Positions 51,802 through 60,927 of a DNA stretch of 64,000 nt are shown here, in pieces. This stretch comes from Flammeovirga sp. SJP92 (GTDB taxonomy: Bacteria > Bacteroidota > Bacteroidia > Cytophagales > Flammeovirgaceae). Made by a program: the position numbers and the translations under genes. The stretch lies in assembly GCF_001583495.1 (NCBI RefSeq), contig NZ_LQAQ01000037.1:35775-99774 (forward strand). The letters are read 5' to 3'. The notes beneath the pieces are model-generated. The model saw nothing but the letters and a program-made list of their open reading frames with translations. It was not told the DNA's origin and did not search any database. Position 1 is the first letter of the stretch; the number at the start of each line of letters is the position of its first letter.

Positions 51802-52926
51802 TTATAAATATGATTTAACAATATCTAAAATTTCACTTTCATAATTATAGATTTCTGAAAGGTCAGAAATTGGATTACGAGTTTCATTCTTATCAGCATC
51901 AAAAGTACCAACATACTTTTGCTTAGCATTGAAATGAAGTCTACAAACAGGCTTACGGTTGTTATCTTCAAATAATACTCCAAAGTATGATTTGGTATCA
52001 CGATATGCAATTTTTTCAAGTCCTACTACTCTCCTTACAATTGCCTGGATAATTCTATATCCTTCTAATTCTTCCTCTGTTGTGAAGATACCTTTCTTTT
52101 CTGCCTCTGTTAATTCAGGCTCTTCAGCTACAGCAACATCTTCTGATACTTGAACAGCAGCAGTATTGGCTTGTTGAGCTGGTAAAGGAGCTTGCGTTCT
52201 TATTGCTGAATCATAATCATCTCCCATAACAGACTTTAATCTATCGTTTAAGGAGTCATTGATGAAATTCTTTGCAGCTCTTTTAACTAGAACTTTGAAC
52301 TGGTCTTTAACCTGTTGAGTCATACGGCCTGCATAAACATCATTTGATAGCAATTTTACAAACTCATCTGAAGGATCTGACATTTCTCTTTTGATCACAG
52401 CTTTTAACTGCTTAGAATACTTCAGGTCAGATGCTGCAGAAAGAATATTGCTTACATCAAATTTATCTTTAGTGAACTTTTTAAGTTCTCCAATATCTCC
52501 TTCTGTAAAATCTTCAAAGTTTACAGTTAAAAACGGTGTATCATCCATTTTATTAGGAGATTCAATGTCCGTGAAAAATCTGTACTCTATTCCATTTGTT
52601 AAGAGTCCAAATTTTGCGTCTGTTACATGGAAATAACGGTGAAGTTGAGTCTTATGAACATCAAGCTTTTCTTTCCAGTGTTTGCATTCAATGATGATAA
52701 TTGGTTTTTCATCTTTTAGAATAGCGTAGTCTACTTTCTCACCTTTTTTGGTTCCGATGTCAGCCGTAAATTCTGGTACTACTTCAAATGGGTTGAATAC
52801 ATCATATCCTAATGCGGATATTAAAGGCATTACAAAAGCATTCTTTGATGCCTCTTCAGTTTGCACGGATTCTTTCATTTTACCGATTCTATCGGCAATT
52901 TCTTCTACTTTGTCTATTAGATCCAT
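51802..52926 (-). CDS. Orphan HsdR_N (PD-(D/E)xK) nuclease-like protein
   Basis: The first ~160 residues match the type I restriction HsdR N-terminal nuclease domain: FVMPLISALGYDVFNPFEVV, then Asp66 in EKVDYAILKDEKP, Glu80-x-Lys82 in IIIIECKHWKEKL and Q94xxxY98 in TQLHRYFHV. The rest (to 374) has a helical region and a C-terminal domain starting at EEELEGYRIIQAIVRRVV, which I recognise from stand-alone versions of this family. No hsdM, hsdS or helicase motor is nearby, so it is not a full restriction system. It may act in DNA processing or defence (inference). Confidence 0.82.
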   Translation of the reverse strand: MDLIDKVEEIADRIGKMKESVQTEEASKNAFVMPLISALGYDVFNPFEVVPEFTADIGTKKGEKVDYAILKDEKPIIIIECKHWKEKLDVHKTQLHRYFHVTDAKFGLLTNGIEYRFFTDIESPNKMDDTPFLTVNFEDFTEGDIGELKKFTKDKFDVSNILSAASDLKYSKQLKAVIKREMSDPSDEFVKLLSNDVYAGRMTQQVKDQFKVLVKRAAKNFINDSLNDRLKSVMGDDYDSAIRTQAPLPAQQANTAAVQVSEDVAVAEEPELTEAEKKGIFTTEEELEGYRIIQAIVRRVVGLEKIAYRDTKSYFGVLFEDNNRKPVCRLHFNAKQKYVGTFDADKNETRNPISDLSEIYNYESEILDIVKSYL

Positions 52927-53131
52927 TAATAAAAAATTTTAATACTAAGAACAGTAACAGTTATTGTAAAATTAACAATCAATACATATTATACAATATT
53001 ATAGGATGGAATTATCCAAAGTGAGTAAGTCTGATTTATATATTTCACTATTCGAATAGGCAAATTATTGAAGTAAACATCTTGTTTTGATGTTTGTTAT
53101 GGAATATATATTCTTTTTCACAAATAAAAAA

Positions 53132-53158
53132 AGGAGCCAACTCTTAGGTTAACTCCTC
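53132..53158 (-). terminator. Intrinsic terminator of the T9SS protein gene
   Basis: AGGAGCCAAC (53132-53141) pairs with GTTAACTCCT (53149-53158), two mismatches. On the minus strand it is followed by TTTTTTTATT. It lies about 30 bp after the stop. Confidence 0.75.
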
Positions 53159-53187
53159 TTTTTGATAGATGTACTTATTGATTTAAT

Positions 53188-55032
53188 TTATTCTACGATA
53201 ATTTTCTCTATATCTACAGAACCATCAGATTTATTGATATTCAAAATATATAAACCTGGCTTATATTTATCTGTGTTGATACGGTATGAGTTACTTTCAT
53301 ATTGAATAAACTCATAGTTGTCAATAATATTACCATTGATATCATAGATGGTAATTTTATCGATATTACCCATAAATGTAGAATTGGCTTCAATATTTAA
53401 ATTGCCTTTTACTGGATTTGGGTAAATTTTATAACCAAAATCAGTAATACCATCTATTTCTTTTGTTCTTAAGGAACTAAATAGTGGAATGTAACCATCA
53501 CCATCTCCCCCTCCACCTGGGCAAGAAGCAGAAACTGAAAATGATACATAAGGAGTTTTTGTTCCATTCTTTCTTACAATCCGAACCATAACTTGAACAT
53601 AATCATTTTCTCTGGTAACATTAGACTTAATATAATTTGTATGTTTTCCATCCGTTAAGTTAGAATGTGTAGATTGTCCATTTGGGGGTAAGGATCCCTG
53701 AATTACAATCCACTCTGCTCTTTGTCCGGTATGATTAATTACTTTTACATCAAAAGTTTGATTACAAAATAACATATTCCTTGAATAGATAAGGTCTGAT
53801 AATTTTAACTCATCTAAAGCAGGCCATACTTTTATTTCTTTCACAGTACTTTGTCCTGTTTTAAAATTAGCTTTAATAAAACCTTTATTACTATAGTTAA
53901 TACCTTTAACAGTTATTGATTTACTATCTTTTGAAATCACCTCAATACCACTTGAAACCTCCCAAGAAGATAATTCATAACCTTCTAAATCATCAATATA
54001 ATATGTCGTTTGTTTCTCTGTTAATGTTTCAATCCCTAAAACTGAAGGAGGTGAAGGAAACTCAACTCTGAGATAATAATTACTATGCGTAACACGACCA
54101 GTTTCAATAATTTTATACGTAACTTTAAAGTGCACTCTTACATGGTAAGATAATTCTGGTTTATCCTTAGCTTTACCAAGGTATTCATAATATTTAATAG
54201 GTTTATTGATAAGTTCCAAGGAATGATTGTAAGGGTAAGTAGCAAACATTGGGCTAAAATTTTCATTTGTATGATATGATAAATTATCATATCCACCATT
54301 ATAATAGGGATTACGTCCACTGTAATACGTATGTTTAATCTCCTCTATGCTAATGATTTGTATATAATTATTCCAATCTGAGCCAGATGGTATATCTAAA
54401 CAATCTGGGTCTTCTCGATTTATAAATCCGCCTGGATCTGATAAATAAGAATATTGATATACATCTGTGTAAATCATTGAATTAAAATCTTTTACAGATG
54501 TCTCTTTTCCAACATTATGTGAAAAAGCAACACTATGCAGATTATAGTGTGGGGCAATAACAAAAGATATCCTTTTAAGAACAGTAGAACCAGATCCATT
54601 TTCTAAGGTTATTTCTATATTAACATCAGTCCTATATTGGTAAAAGTTATTGTTTCCATAAATAATACTCAAAAGGTTTTTATCTTGAAGTAAATTGTAT
54701 GGATTACTTATGGATAAAGAATGTGGAGTTTGAAAATCATCTAGATAGCTATATGATAAATCTTTATTTTGCTCACAAACAGCTGAAATTTTCACTCTAT
54801 TTATAAAGTAGTAATCACTATTTGTTATAGTGATTAACCAATTAGCAAAGTCTGAATTGTGATAATAGCCAATCTCACTAGGATAGCAAGTTTGTAATTT
54901 AGGAGTACTAGTGGATAATTTATTTTCAACCGAAAAATTAATATCATCATCACTATAGATTACTAAACTGTTGTTTTGACCAAACAAGTTTAGTGAAATG
55001 AAGAAAAAACTAATAATTAAAGTAAGTTTCAT
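53188..55032 (-). CDS. Secreted T9SS protein of unknown function
   Basis: This 614-residue protein has a signal peptide (LIISFFFISLNLFGQNN) and a C-terminal T9SS type A sorting domain (YKIYPNPVKGNLNIEANSTF, KITIYDINGNIIDNYEF, KPGLYILNINKSDGSVDIEK). The interior is beta-rich with Ig- or PKD-like features around ~330-500 (YYIDDLEGYELSSWEVSSGI and WPALDELKLSDLIYSRNMLF). I recognise no catalytic domain. A glycine-rich linker (CPGGGGDGDGYIPLF) precedes the sorting domain. It is probably displayed on or released from the cell surface. Confidence 0.8.
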   Translation of the reverse strand: MKLTLIISFFFISLNLFGQNNSLVIYSDDDINFSVENKLSTSTPKLQTCYPSEIGYYHNSDFANWLITITNSDYYFINRVKISAVCEQNKDLSYSYLDDFQTPHSLSISNPYNLLQDKNLLSIIYGNNNFYQYRTDVNIEITLENGSGSTVLKRISFVIAPHYNLHSVAFSHNVGKETSVKDFNSMIYTDVYQYSYLSDPGGFINREDPDCLDIPSGSDWNNYIQIISIEEIKHTYYSGRNPYYNGGYDNLSYHTNENFSPMFATYPYNHSLELINKPIKYYEYLGKAKDKPELSYHVRVHFKVTYKIIETGRVTHSNYYLRVEFPSPPSVLGIETLTEKQTTYYIDDLEGYELSSWEVSSGIEVISKDSKSITVKGINYSNKGFIKANFKTGQSTVKEIKVWPALDELKLSDLIYSRNMLFCNQTFDVKVINHTGQRAEWIVIQGSLPPNGQSTHSNLTDGKHTNYIKSNVTRENDYVQVMVRIVRKNGTKTPYVSFSVSASCPGGGGDGDGYIPLFSSLRTKEIDGITDFGYKIYPNPVKGNLNIEANSTFMGNIDKITIYDINGNIIDNYEFIQYESNSYRINTDKYKPGLYILNINKSDGSVDIEKIIVE

Positions 55033-55317
55033 TAGTATTGAGTTTAAAAAAAATTAAGACATACAACTTTTGTATCTTTCCTATTAGACTTTACACTTTA
55101 CAGACGCCACCACTAACGTTTCTAAACATACGTTAATTCTTTTTTTATTTGAATAAACATCTAAATCGATGTCATCATAATCATAAATTACACAAATCTG
55201 AATCTCTATAAGCAATGTCAATTTTAAAGGGAAATAATTGTTACTCCACTAACTCACCATGAAATATTGACTTTTCTTTTTAGCTATGATTGTTTATTAA
55301 CTTATTTCAAAAGTCAA

Positions 55318-55353
55318 ACCTTGCTAAGATTTAAAGTAATTACTTAGCAAGGT
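55318..55353 (-). terminator. Hairpin downstream of the galactan locus
   Basis: ACCTTGCTAAG (55318-55328) pairs perfectly with CTTAGCAAGGT (55343-55353). It is 89 bp past the stop of the last gene of the locus and followed on the minus strand by TTGACTTTTG, so it may end that transcript. The rest of the 409-bp gap (55033-55441) shows nothing else. Confidence 0.55.
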
Positions 55354-55441
55354 ACGATTCTACAGTGCACTACTCTATTTACTAAAAAGATAATGGAATG
55401 ATTAGATTTTTTGGGTTGTTTTTCTAAATAACAAATGACAC

Positions 55442-56692
55442 TTACAAAGCATCGACCTTCTTTGTTACAATCAATAACCTCTCTTCCGCTCGATTTCCTG
55501 AATGTGTAATAGTGGTTTTATCAATTTGCATTTCTTCTTTGGCGAGGTTCAAAACGGCCGCTATGGAAGGACCTAATTTGCAACCTATATTTGCTTCTTT
55601 GTCGGGGTTGATGTCATCATGATACAGCTCCAGCAAACGCTTTGGAATGTAGGCCTTTGACTGTACTGACACGGTGGTGGCGTCTCCGTGAATCATTTCT
55701 ACATTTTTGATGGAGGAGCCTTTAGCAAATGATCCATTATGCCATTTTTTAGTAGGATCTAGTTTTTTTGAAATAAAGCCATCTTTGAGCATTACGCCCC
55801 ACTCGCAACGGACGGCTTTGGCTCCATTGACCGTGACAATGCCATTGTCTACCACATGCGGTTGTAAGGAAACGGCCGCTTTTCCTTGTGTGCAAACCAC
55901 ATCTTCAATCACCACATTATCTACACCAACGTTGTGTTCCCTGCCTGTATGTGTTTCAATTCTAGCGGTTACGCCACCTACCGATTGAAGGTCCTTTAAC
56001 CAAACATTTTCTCCGGTATTGCCTTGCACCAATCCATAGCCATAAGAGGCATCTTGGATGGATACGTTTTTGACCGTAATATTTTTTGGGCGATCATTTT
56101 TGGACGTTCCTTTCTTTCTCATATTTAAAGAAATAGCAGAGAAAACAGTTTGATCATCCGTCACCGAAAAGTTTTCCAAATAGAGATTCGTGACTTTTCC
56201 AACAGTGAAAGCTCTGCATTTGACAGCAATGGAACGGTCGTAATAAAACTGAGGACGGTCTGATGCATTCCCCTCTCCAATAAATGTGACGTTGCTGATA
56301 TTTTCATTGGCAAAACGACCTACTGCAAAAATCAATTGCACTTTAGGATGCATATCCAAACGTGGCATAAAAACCACTCCTTTTTCGCAACGGATATGCA
56401 CATTCGATTTAAGTTGTACGTCCTTTAACTGATAATAGCCTTTCTCTACAATGATACGTCCTCCTTTCATTTTTGAGGCTTTATCAATGGCCTTTTGAAA
56501 GTTGGTGATGTCTTGATCTGCATTACCTGAAGGCTGAAGAGTGGCGACTAATGGCAATTGGTCAATCTCCACAGAAGAAGGACCTTGGTAACCGACCTCT
56601 TTTCTTATTTCAATGGTACCCACTTGTGAAAACACAAGCATTGGCATTACATTCAATAAGAAAAGAGTCGTTATTTTTTTTATAAAATTCAT
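55442..56692 (-). CDS. GH82 (iota-carrageenase)-like beta-helix protein with substituted catalytic Asp
   Basis: This 416-residue exported protein (signal peptide ending LVFSQ) is a right-handed beta-helix. The start of the helix (NADQDITNFQKAIDKASKMK, LKSNVHIRCEKGVVF) and the core (ASYGYGLVQGNTGENVWLKD, GGVTARIETHTG, AVSLQPHVVDNGIVTVNGAK, KDGFI) follow the GH82 iota-carrageenase pattern as I recall it. There the catalytic pair lies in RxExD (Glu245/Asp247 in the Alteromonas enzyme). Here Glu246 is kept but the Asp position is His248. The protein may have a new specificity or lack activity. It is the last gene of the locus, 8 bp after the GH16 gene. Confidence 0.7.
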   Translation of the reverse strand: MNFIKKITTLFLLNVMPMLVFSQVGTIEIRKEVGYQGPSSVEIDQLPLVATLQPSGNADQDITNFQKAIDKASKMKGGRIIVEKGYYQLKDVQLKSNVHIRCEKGVVFMPRLDMHPKVQLIFAVGRFANENISNVTFIGEGNASDRPQFYYDRSIAVKCRAFTVGKVTNLYLENFSVTDDQTVFSAISLNMRKKGTSKNDRPKNITVKNVSIQDASYGYGLVQGNTGENVWLKDLQSVGGVTARIETHTGREHNVGVDNVVIEDVVCTQGKAAVSLQPHVVDNGIVTVNGAKAVRCEWGVMLKDGFISKKLDPTKKWHNGSFAKGSSIKNVEMIHGDATTVSVQSKAYIPKRLLELYHDDINPDKEANIGCKLGPSIAAVLNLAKEEMQIDKTTITHSGNRAEERLLIVTKKVDAL

Positions 56693-56700
56693 CCTAAACC

Positions 56701-58398
56701 TTAGTTTTTGATCACTTTATACCTGTACATCAAGTCTTCCATTCTAATTAAAACGAAATACATTCCATTGACATATTGGTCCAAAGACACGATAAGATTC
56801 TCTGCTGTTTTTTCTGTTTCGTACAGTAAAGTGCCTTGTGATGAAAACAGTTCCACTTTCCCTTTTCCCAATCCTTCAATATTCAATTGGTTTTGAACAG
56901 GATTAGGATAAAGGTTAAAAAGCTTATGGTTTGAAGGTACAAAACCAGTTGGTTCTTCTCCTCCATTGTCTACCTCATAGTCATCGTCTGGATAAGGGTA
57001 TTCTCTTGGGCCTTCATCATTGTCATTTTTAAACTGAATATCATCAATATAAAATAAGGCTTTGTCGCTTTTCACATCTCTTGAACGAAGCATTAGCTGT
57101 ATTCTATCTCCCTCTGTCAAACTTGGATTGGATACCTCAGCCCTGTCGAATGTTTGAGAAACAGTCACCCATTCCCCTTTTGGAATACCTTCAGTACTCA
57201 CTCGGATTGATTTTCTTGGGTTAAATAAAGTAAGGTAAATATTATCAATTTCCGTCTCCTCATCCAACCATATTTGAAAGCTCACTTCATTGTCGCCTGA
57301 TGGCAAATCCAATGATCCAAAAGGAGAAAAGATAGAATAATTTCCATCAAAGTTGCCCTCTTTTTCAAACTTCAAACTGAACTCTCCTTCTGCTGCTTTC
57401 TCGTTTTTGATTCTCCAAGGATGACTCGGTGCATTCCACCACATTACACTTCTTCCTTGAAAATGAAATGGCCCTTCAAATCCTTTGGCATTAAAAAACG
57501 ACTGTGTTTCCTCTTTCTGCCAGACTCTGATATAGTCTACTTTAAATTCCAATGGCTTTTCAAAATCAACTTCACTCGGTAATCCATACCAGTAAAACAC
57601 CTCCGAAGAAAGCCAAATCTCATGTGGATAATCGTATTTCCATTGGTCTTTTGCCAATAACTCTTCTTTGGTCACAGAGCGGAGCAATTTGCCATTGAAA
57701 TAAGTTTTCATGTATTCCTTGTCCCATTCAAAACCAAATACATAATAATCTTCTGCCATACGCACTTGCATATCATCCTCCACTTTCCAGTTTTTATGAT
57801 CCGAAGCTTTGTCGGGATCCCAGCTGATAAGGTTGGTTCTATAGCGTCTTTCTAGATCTTCCGGTTGATTTTCGGGATTGCCTACAGGTCGTCTGCCGTA
57901 GTTTTCAATCATATCAATTTCACCATGATAACCGGTCGTCCAAAATGCAGAAGTGACAGGACCATCTGCCGCCTTACATCTGATTTCCATATACCCGTAT
58001 CTGAAAAACGTTTCACTCATCACACTGGCTTGAGTGATGGGCTTACTACCGTCAGGACCTTCTGTAGTACCTCCATAGTAGCAATCGTTGTTGGTTTCAA
58101 GAGCGTAATCAAAGTCGGGTTCCCATTGGGAAGTGAGAATCAATTCACCGTTTTCTACACGCACATTATGGCCGGCAAACTGCCCAGGAGCTCTGCCTTT
58201 CCATTTGGCTCTGTAGTCATTGTTTTCACCCAGCACCCACCATTTTCCTTTATTTAATTCTTCTCCATTGAATTCATCACTCGCCCACTTGTTCAATATC
58301 CACCCTCCTTGATTATCGGGGTCTGAAAGTGGATTGACTTGTGCAAAAATATTGTGGTGTAAGGTGTAGAGAAGACTTAGTAAAATAATTCTTTTCAT
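56701..58398 (-). CDS. GH16 endo-galactanase (agarase/porphyranase-like) with CBM-like domain and T9SS tail
   Basis: This 565-residue enzyme has a signal peptide (LLSLLYTLHHNIFAQVN), then a GH16 domain (~30-295): WASDEFNGEELNKGKWWVL, KWKGRAPGQFAGHNVRVENG, SETFFRYGYMEIRCKAADG and the retaining catalytic motif E160-I-D162-M-I-E165, with CKAADGPVTSAFWTTGYHG before it. The W-K-G-R-x-P and FxxxNVxV blocks are those of agarases and porphyranases rather than laminarinases. A CBM-like beta-sandwich follows (~305-465). A T9SS type A tail (LYPNPVQNQLNIEGLGKGKV) implies release or anchoring at the surface. It cleaves red-algal galactan chains; the exact linkage is open. Confidence 0.85.
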   Translation of the reverse strand: MKRIILLSLLYTLHHNIFAQVNPLSDPDNQGGWILNKWASDEFNGEELNKGKWWVLGENNDYRAKWKGRAPGQFAGHNVRVENGELILTSQWEPDFDYALETNNDCYYGGTTEGPDGSKPITQASVMSETFFRYGYMEIRCKAADGPVTSAFWTTGYHGEIDMIENYGRRPVGNPENQPEDLERRYRTNLISWDPDKASDHKNWKVEDDMQVRMAEDYYVFGFEWDKEYMKTYFNGKLLRSVTKEELLAKDQWKYDYPHEIWLSSEVFYWYGLPSEVDFEKPLEFKVDYIRVWQKEETQSFFNAKGFEGPFHFQGRSVMWWNAPSHPWRIKNEKAAEGEFSLKFEKEGNFDGNYSIFSPFGSLDLPSGDNEVSFQIWLDEETEIDNIYLTLFNPRKSIRVSTEGIPKGEWVTVSQTFDRAEVSNPSLTEGDRIQLMLRSRDVKSDKALFYIDDIQFKNDNDEGPREYPYPDDDYEVDNGGEEPTGFVPSNHKLFNLYPNPVQNQLNIEGLGKGKVELFSSQGTLLYETEKTAENLIVSLDQYVNGMYFVLIRMEDLMYRYKVIKN

Positions 58399-58485
58399 TT
58401 CTTTTTGATTTATTTGTGTGTTGAAGATGAGCGTTAGTTGTTGGTGTTTTCAAGTAATTACTCAATAGATTCAACTGAACTTCGT

Positions 58486-58622
58486 TAACTTCCAATCGAC
58501 TTTTTACAAGTTGTCTATGACCTACTTTCAAACTTCTTTCTTCTTCATTGTTTGTCTTGAAGTAAAAAATTCAAGGCTATGAAGTCAAAAGCTAAATTCC
58601 ATTTCTCTCGCCTAAATGATTG
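58486..58622 (-). mobile_element. Partial family-1 element, reverse orientation
   Basis: On the minus strand this segment runs GGCGAGAGAAATGGAATTTA, GCTTTTGACTTCA, then TTGAAAGTAGGTCATAGACA, all matching the right half of the element at 46118 and the copy at 60678. The terminal TGTAAAC tip is not recognisable, so it is truncated at both ends. It lies between the GH16 and sulfatase genes. Confidence 0.65.
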
Positions 58623-58660
58623 TCTTATTAAGTAATAGGACAGAGAAAAACGAATGTTTC

Positions 58661-58798
58661 GTGCACCATAGTTAAAACTATGGGCAGGTGATAGGACAAC
58701 CTACTCAAGACTAAAGTCTTGAAGGTTGATAACGGAGGCAACACTTTAGTGTTGTTGGAGTCAATATCATCAGCCCATGACTTCAGTCATGGTGCACG
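58661..58798. repeat. Cluster of four REP-like hairpins
   Basis: Four short palindromes follow each other: CCATAGTTAAAACTATGG (58666-58683), CAAGACTAAAGTCTTG (58706-58721), CAACACTTTAGTGTTG (58739-58754) and CCATGACTTCAGTCATGG (58775-58792). All have the core ACTnnAGT or a variant of it. The outer two are flanked by GTGCA / TGCAC in opposite orientation, giving a BIME-like arrangement. The cluster lies upstream of the GH16 gene and downstream of the sulfatase gene. The rest of the 58399-58944 gap holds the family-1 fragment. Confidence 0.75.
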
Positions 58799-58944
58799 TA
58801 ATTATTGTTCTATTTCTTTAGTCGCAGCACTTACATATCGAAAGAATAATCTTCTAATGTGCAGTTCTGTAGGGGCATTGAGTATTTCAAAAGGAAAGCA
58901 AAATGGCCTATCATACACCATTTCACTTTCCTTCTTTTGTATAG

Positions 58945-60486
58945 TTATTTGCTTTTCTTATTCTGGTGCATCTTACCAAATGTCTTATTGAAGTTAGGCA
59001 TATTGGTAGCGTTCCATTTTGATTCAAAATCATAACGAGGGCCATCGAAAAACTCAGGTCTTTTGTCTTCCCAAGTATAAGTCCACTCGTTCACTGTGTT
59101 TTTCATTTCTTTTACAATGGATGGATGCTGAGGTGCAATGTCCTTTTCCTCTCCAATATCAGTCGACAAATCAAAGAGGTTCCACTTGCCACTTCCGTCC
59201 GTGTATAATTTATAGTTGTTTCTCACTACGCCCACTCTATTCAAATCTTTTGGATCTTTTTGAACTTTTCCAAAGTAATGACGCAATACATAAATACTTT
59301 CATCCTCTCTTGGATTAGTATTTTTGATGATATTTTGAGAAACCTCTTTACCGTCCAAAATTTTATCTTCAGGAATTTGAGCTCCTGCCAGTTTTGCAAA
59401 AGTAGGGAAGAAATCCAATGCCGAGAAGTTGTAAGCGTTGATATCTCCTTTTTTCATTTTGCTGTTAGGATAATAGATAAACATTGGAACTCTGAAACCG
59501 CCTTCATATGCATCTCCTTTTCTTCCTTTTAAAGGATAGTTATTGGCACCTGTCACTGGCTTACCACCGTTGTCACTCATAAAGACAATCATAGTATTTT
59601 CCAATTCTCCGTTCTCTTCCAATTTTTCTACAATACGCTTGATGTTATAATCCACATTGTACATCATTGCCGTATATGTTAAACGTTTACTGCCCGCTTC
59701 TGCAGCATCAGCACCAAGCGTCTTTTGCATCGCTTTAATGTCTTCTGTTTTGGCTTGAATTGGAGTATGAGGTGCATTGTAAGCTAAGTACAAGAAGAAA
59801 GGCTGTTCTTTTTCTTTTGATTCATCGATGAACTCTAACGTTGCGTCCGTCAGCACATCAGTTACATACTTTCCTTTTTCCGTTTCAATGTAAGTCTTAT
59901 TTTTCATCAATGGACGGTTATAATCTTTTCCATAAGCACCCACTGGATATTTTTCTGGAGTGTAGGTAGAAGCCTGCATCCAAGTTTTAGAATGGTATTC
60001 ATGACCTCCGCCTAAGAAACCGTAGAAGTAATCAAAACCTCTTTCTAGTGGATGATAATCCCCCTCTTCACCTAAGTGCCATTTGCCAATTGCACCCGTA
60101 TGGTAACCTGCACTTTGAAGTACATCTGAAATAAATGTTTCTCCTTTCGCTACACCAAATCCTGAGAACGCCGCCAAGTTAAATTGTGCTCCAAAAACGT
60201 GTGGCATTCTCCCTGTCATAATTCCCGTTCTACTTGGGCCACAAAACGGATGTGTTACATAAGCAGAAGTGAATACGGTTCCCTCATCGGCCAACTTATC
60301 AATATTGGGTGTGTAAACATCTTTAGCTGCTTGTGGCATAAATCCTACATCAGCATACCCCAAATCATCCATTAAAATAAAAAGGATATTGGGTCTCGGT
60401 GATTTTTTCTTTTTATCATCAGCGTAGGTATTGATTAATACTAACGTCAATACGGCTACAATGATACTTTTAATAATCTGTTTCAT
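58945..60486 (-). CDS. Type I (formylglycine) sulfatase, S1 family
   Basis: The 513-residue protein has a signal peptide (IIVAVLTLVLINTYADD). The sulfatase fold starts RPNILFILMDDLGYADVGFM, with the maturation motif HPFCGPSRTGIMTGRM (Cys82 becomes formylglycine). GAIGKWHLGEEGDYHPLERG, YNAPHTPIQAKTEDIKAM and VFMSDNGGKPVTGANNYPLK complete the active site. The C-terminal part (~400-513) contains the usual small sandwich. It removes sulfate from a galactan fragment, probably in the periplasm. It lies between the GH2 and GH16 genes on the same strand. No maturase (anSME or FGE) is encoded in the window. Confidence 0.9.
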   Translation of the reverse strand: MKQIIKSIIVAVLTLVLINTYADDKKKKSPRPNILFILMDDLGYADVGFMPQAAKDVYTPNIDKLADEGTVFTSAYVTHPFCGPSRTGIMTGRMPHVFGAQFNLAAFSGFGVAKGETFISDVLQSAGYHTGAIGKWHLGEEGDYHPLERGFDYFYGFLGGGHEYHSKTWMQASTYTPEKYPVGAYGKDYNRPLMKNKTYIETEKGKYVTDVLTDATLEFIDESKEKEQPFFLYLAYNAPHTPIQAKTEDIKAMQKTLGADAAEAGSKRLTYTAMMYNVDYNIKRIVEKLEENGELENTMIVFMSDNGGKPVTGANNYPLKGRKGDAYEGGFRVPMFIYYPNSKMKKGDINAYNFSALDFFPTFAKLAGAQIPEDKILDGKEVSQNIIKNTNPREDESIYVLRHYFGKVQKDPKDLNRVGVVRNNYKLYTDGSGKWNLFDLSTDIGEEKDIAPQHPSIVKEMKNTVNEWTYTWEDKRPEFFDGPRYDFESKWNATNMPNFNKTFGKMHQNKKSK

Positions 60487-60677
60487 TTCTTCGCACTACT
60501 AAAATTTGACCTTGAACATTGGTAATGTTCCAAAAAATTGATAAGACAATTTAGGTCCGTTTGTTTCTTTCGATGTCACTTTGGGTAAAAGGAATGATGG
60601 TTTAAGTCCATTCCTATTATTTGCTACTCAAAACAATATAAATTGCTCAAAATGACCCCTTTTATTGACCGAATAAG

Positions 60678-60899
60678 TACATTGTAAACAAAATTATCGT
60701 CCACTTTCAATCGACATTTCCACAAGTTGTCTATGCTCTTCTTTCAAGCATCCTTCTTCGTTTTTTGTCTTAATACAAAAACGAGGTAAAAATCAAGACT
60801 TTGAAATCAAAAGCTATTGGTCATTTGTATCCTACAACTCCTCAGAAATCTCCTGATTTCTAAATGCTGTAACTATTCGAAAACTTAATTTACAATGTA
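60678..60899 (-). mobile_element. Family-1 MITE-like element, shortened copy in reverse orientation
   Basis: 222 bp with both inverted tips intact (TACATTGTAAAC at 60678 and its complement ending at 60899). Read on the minus strand it follows the element at 46118 but lacks a central block of about 170 bp that includes the CGAATG hairpin. No target duplication is evident. It lies between the GH2 and sulfatase genes, and the rest of the 60487-60927 gap shows nothing else. Confidence 0.75.
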
Positions 60900-60927
60900 C
60901 TTCTTCTTTCGGATGAAGGTATTGTGA

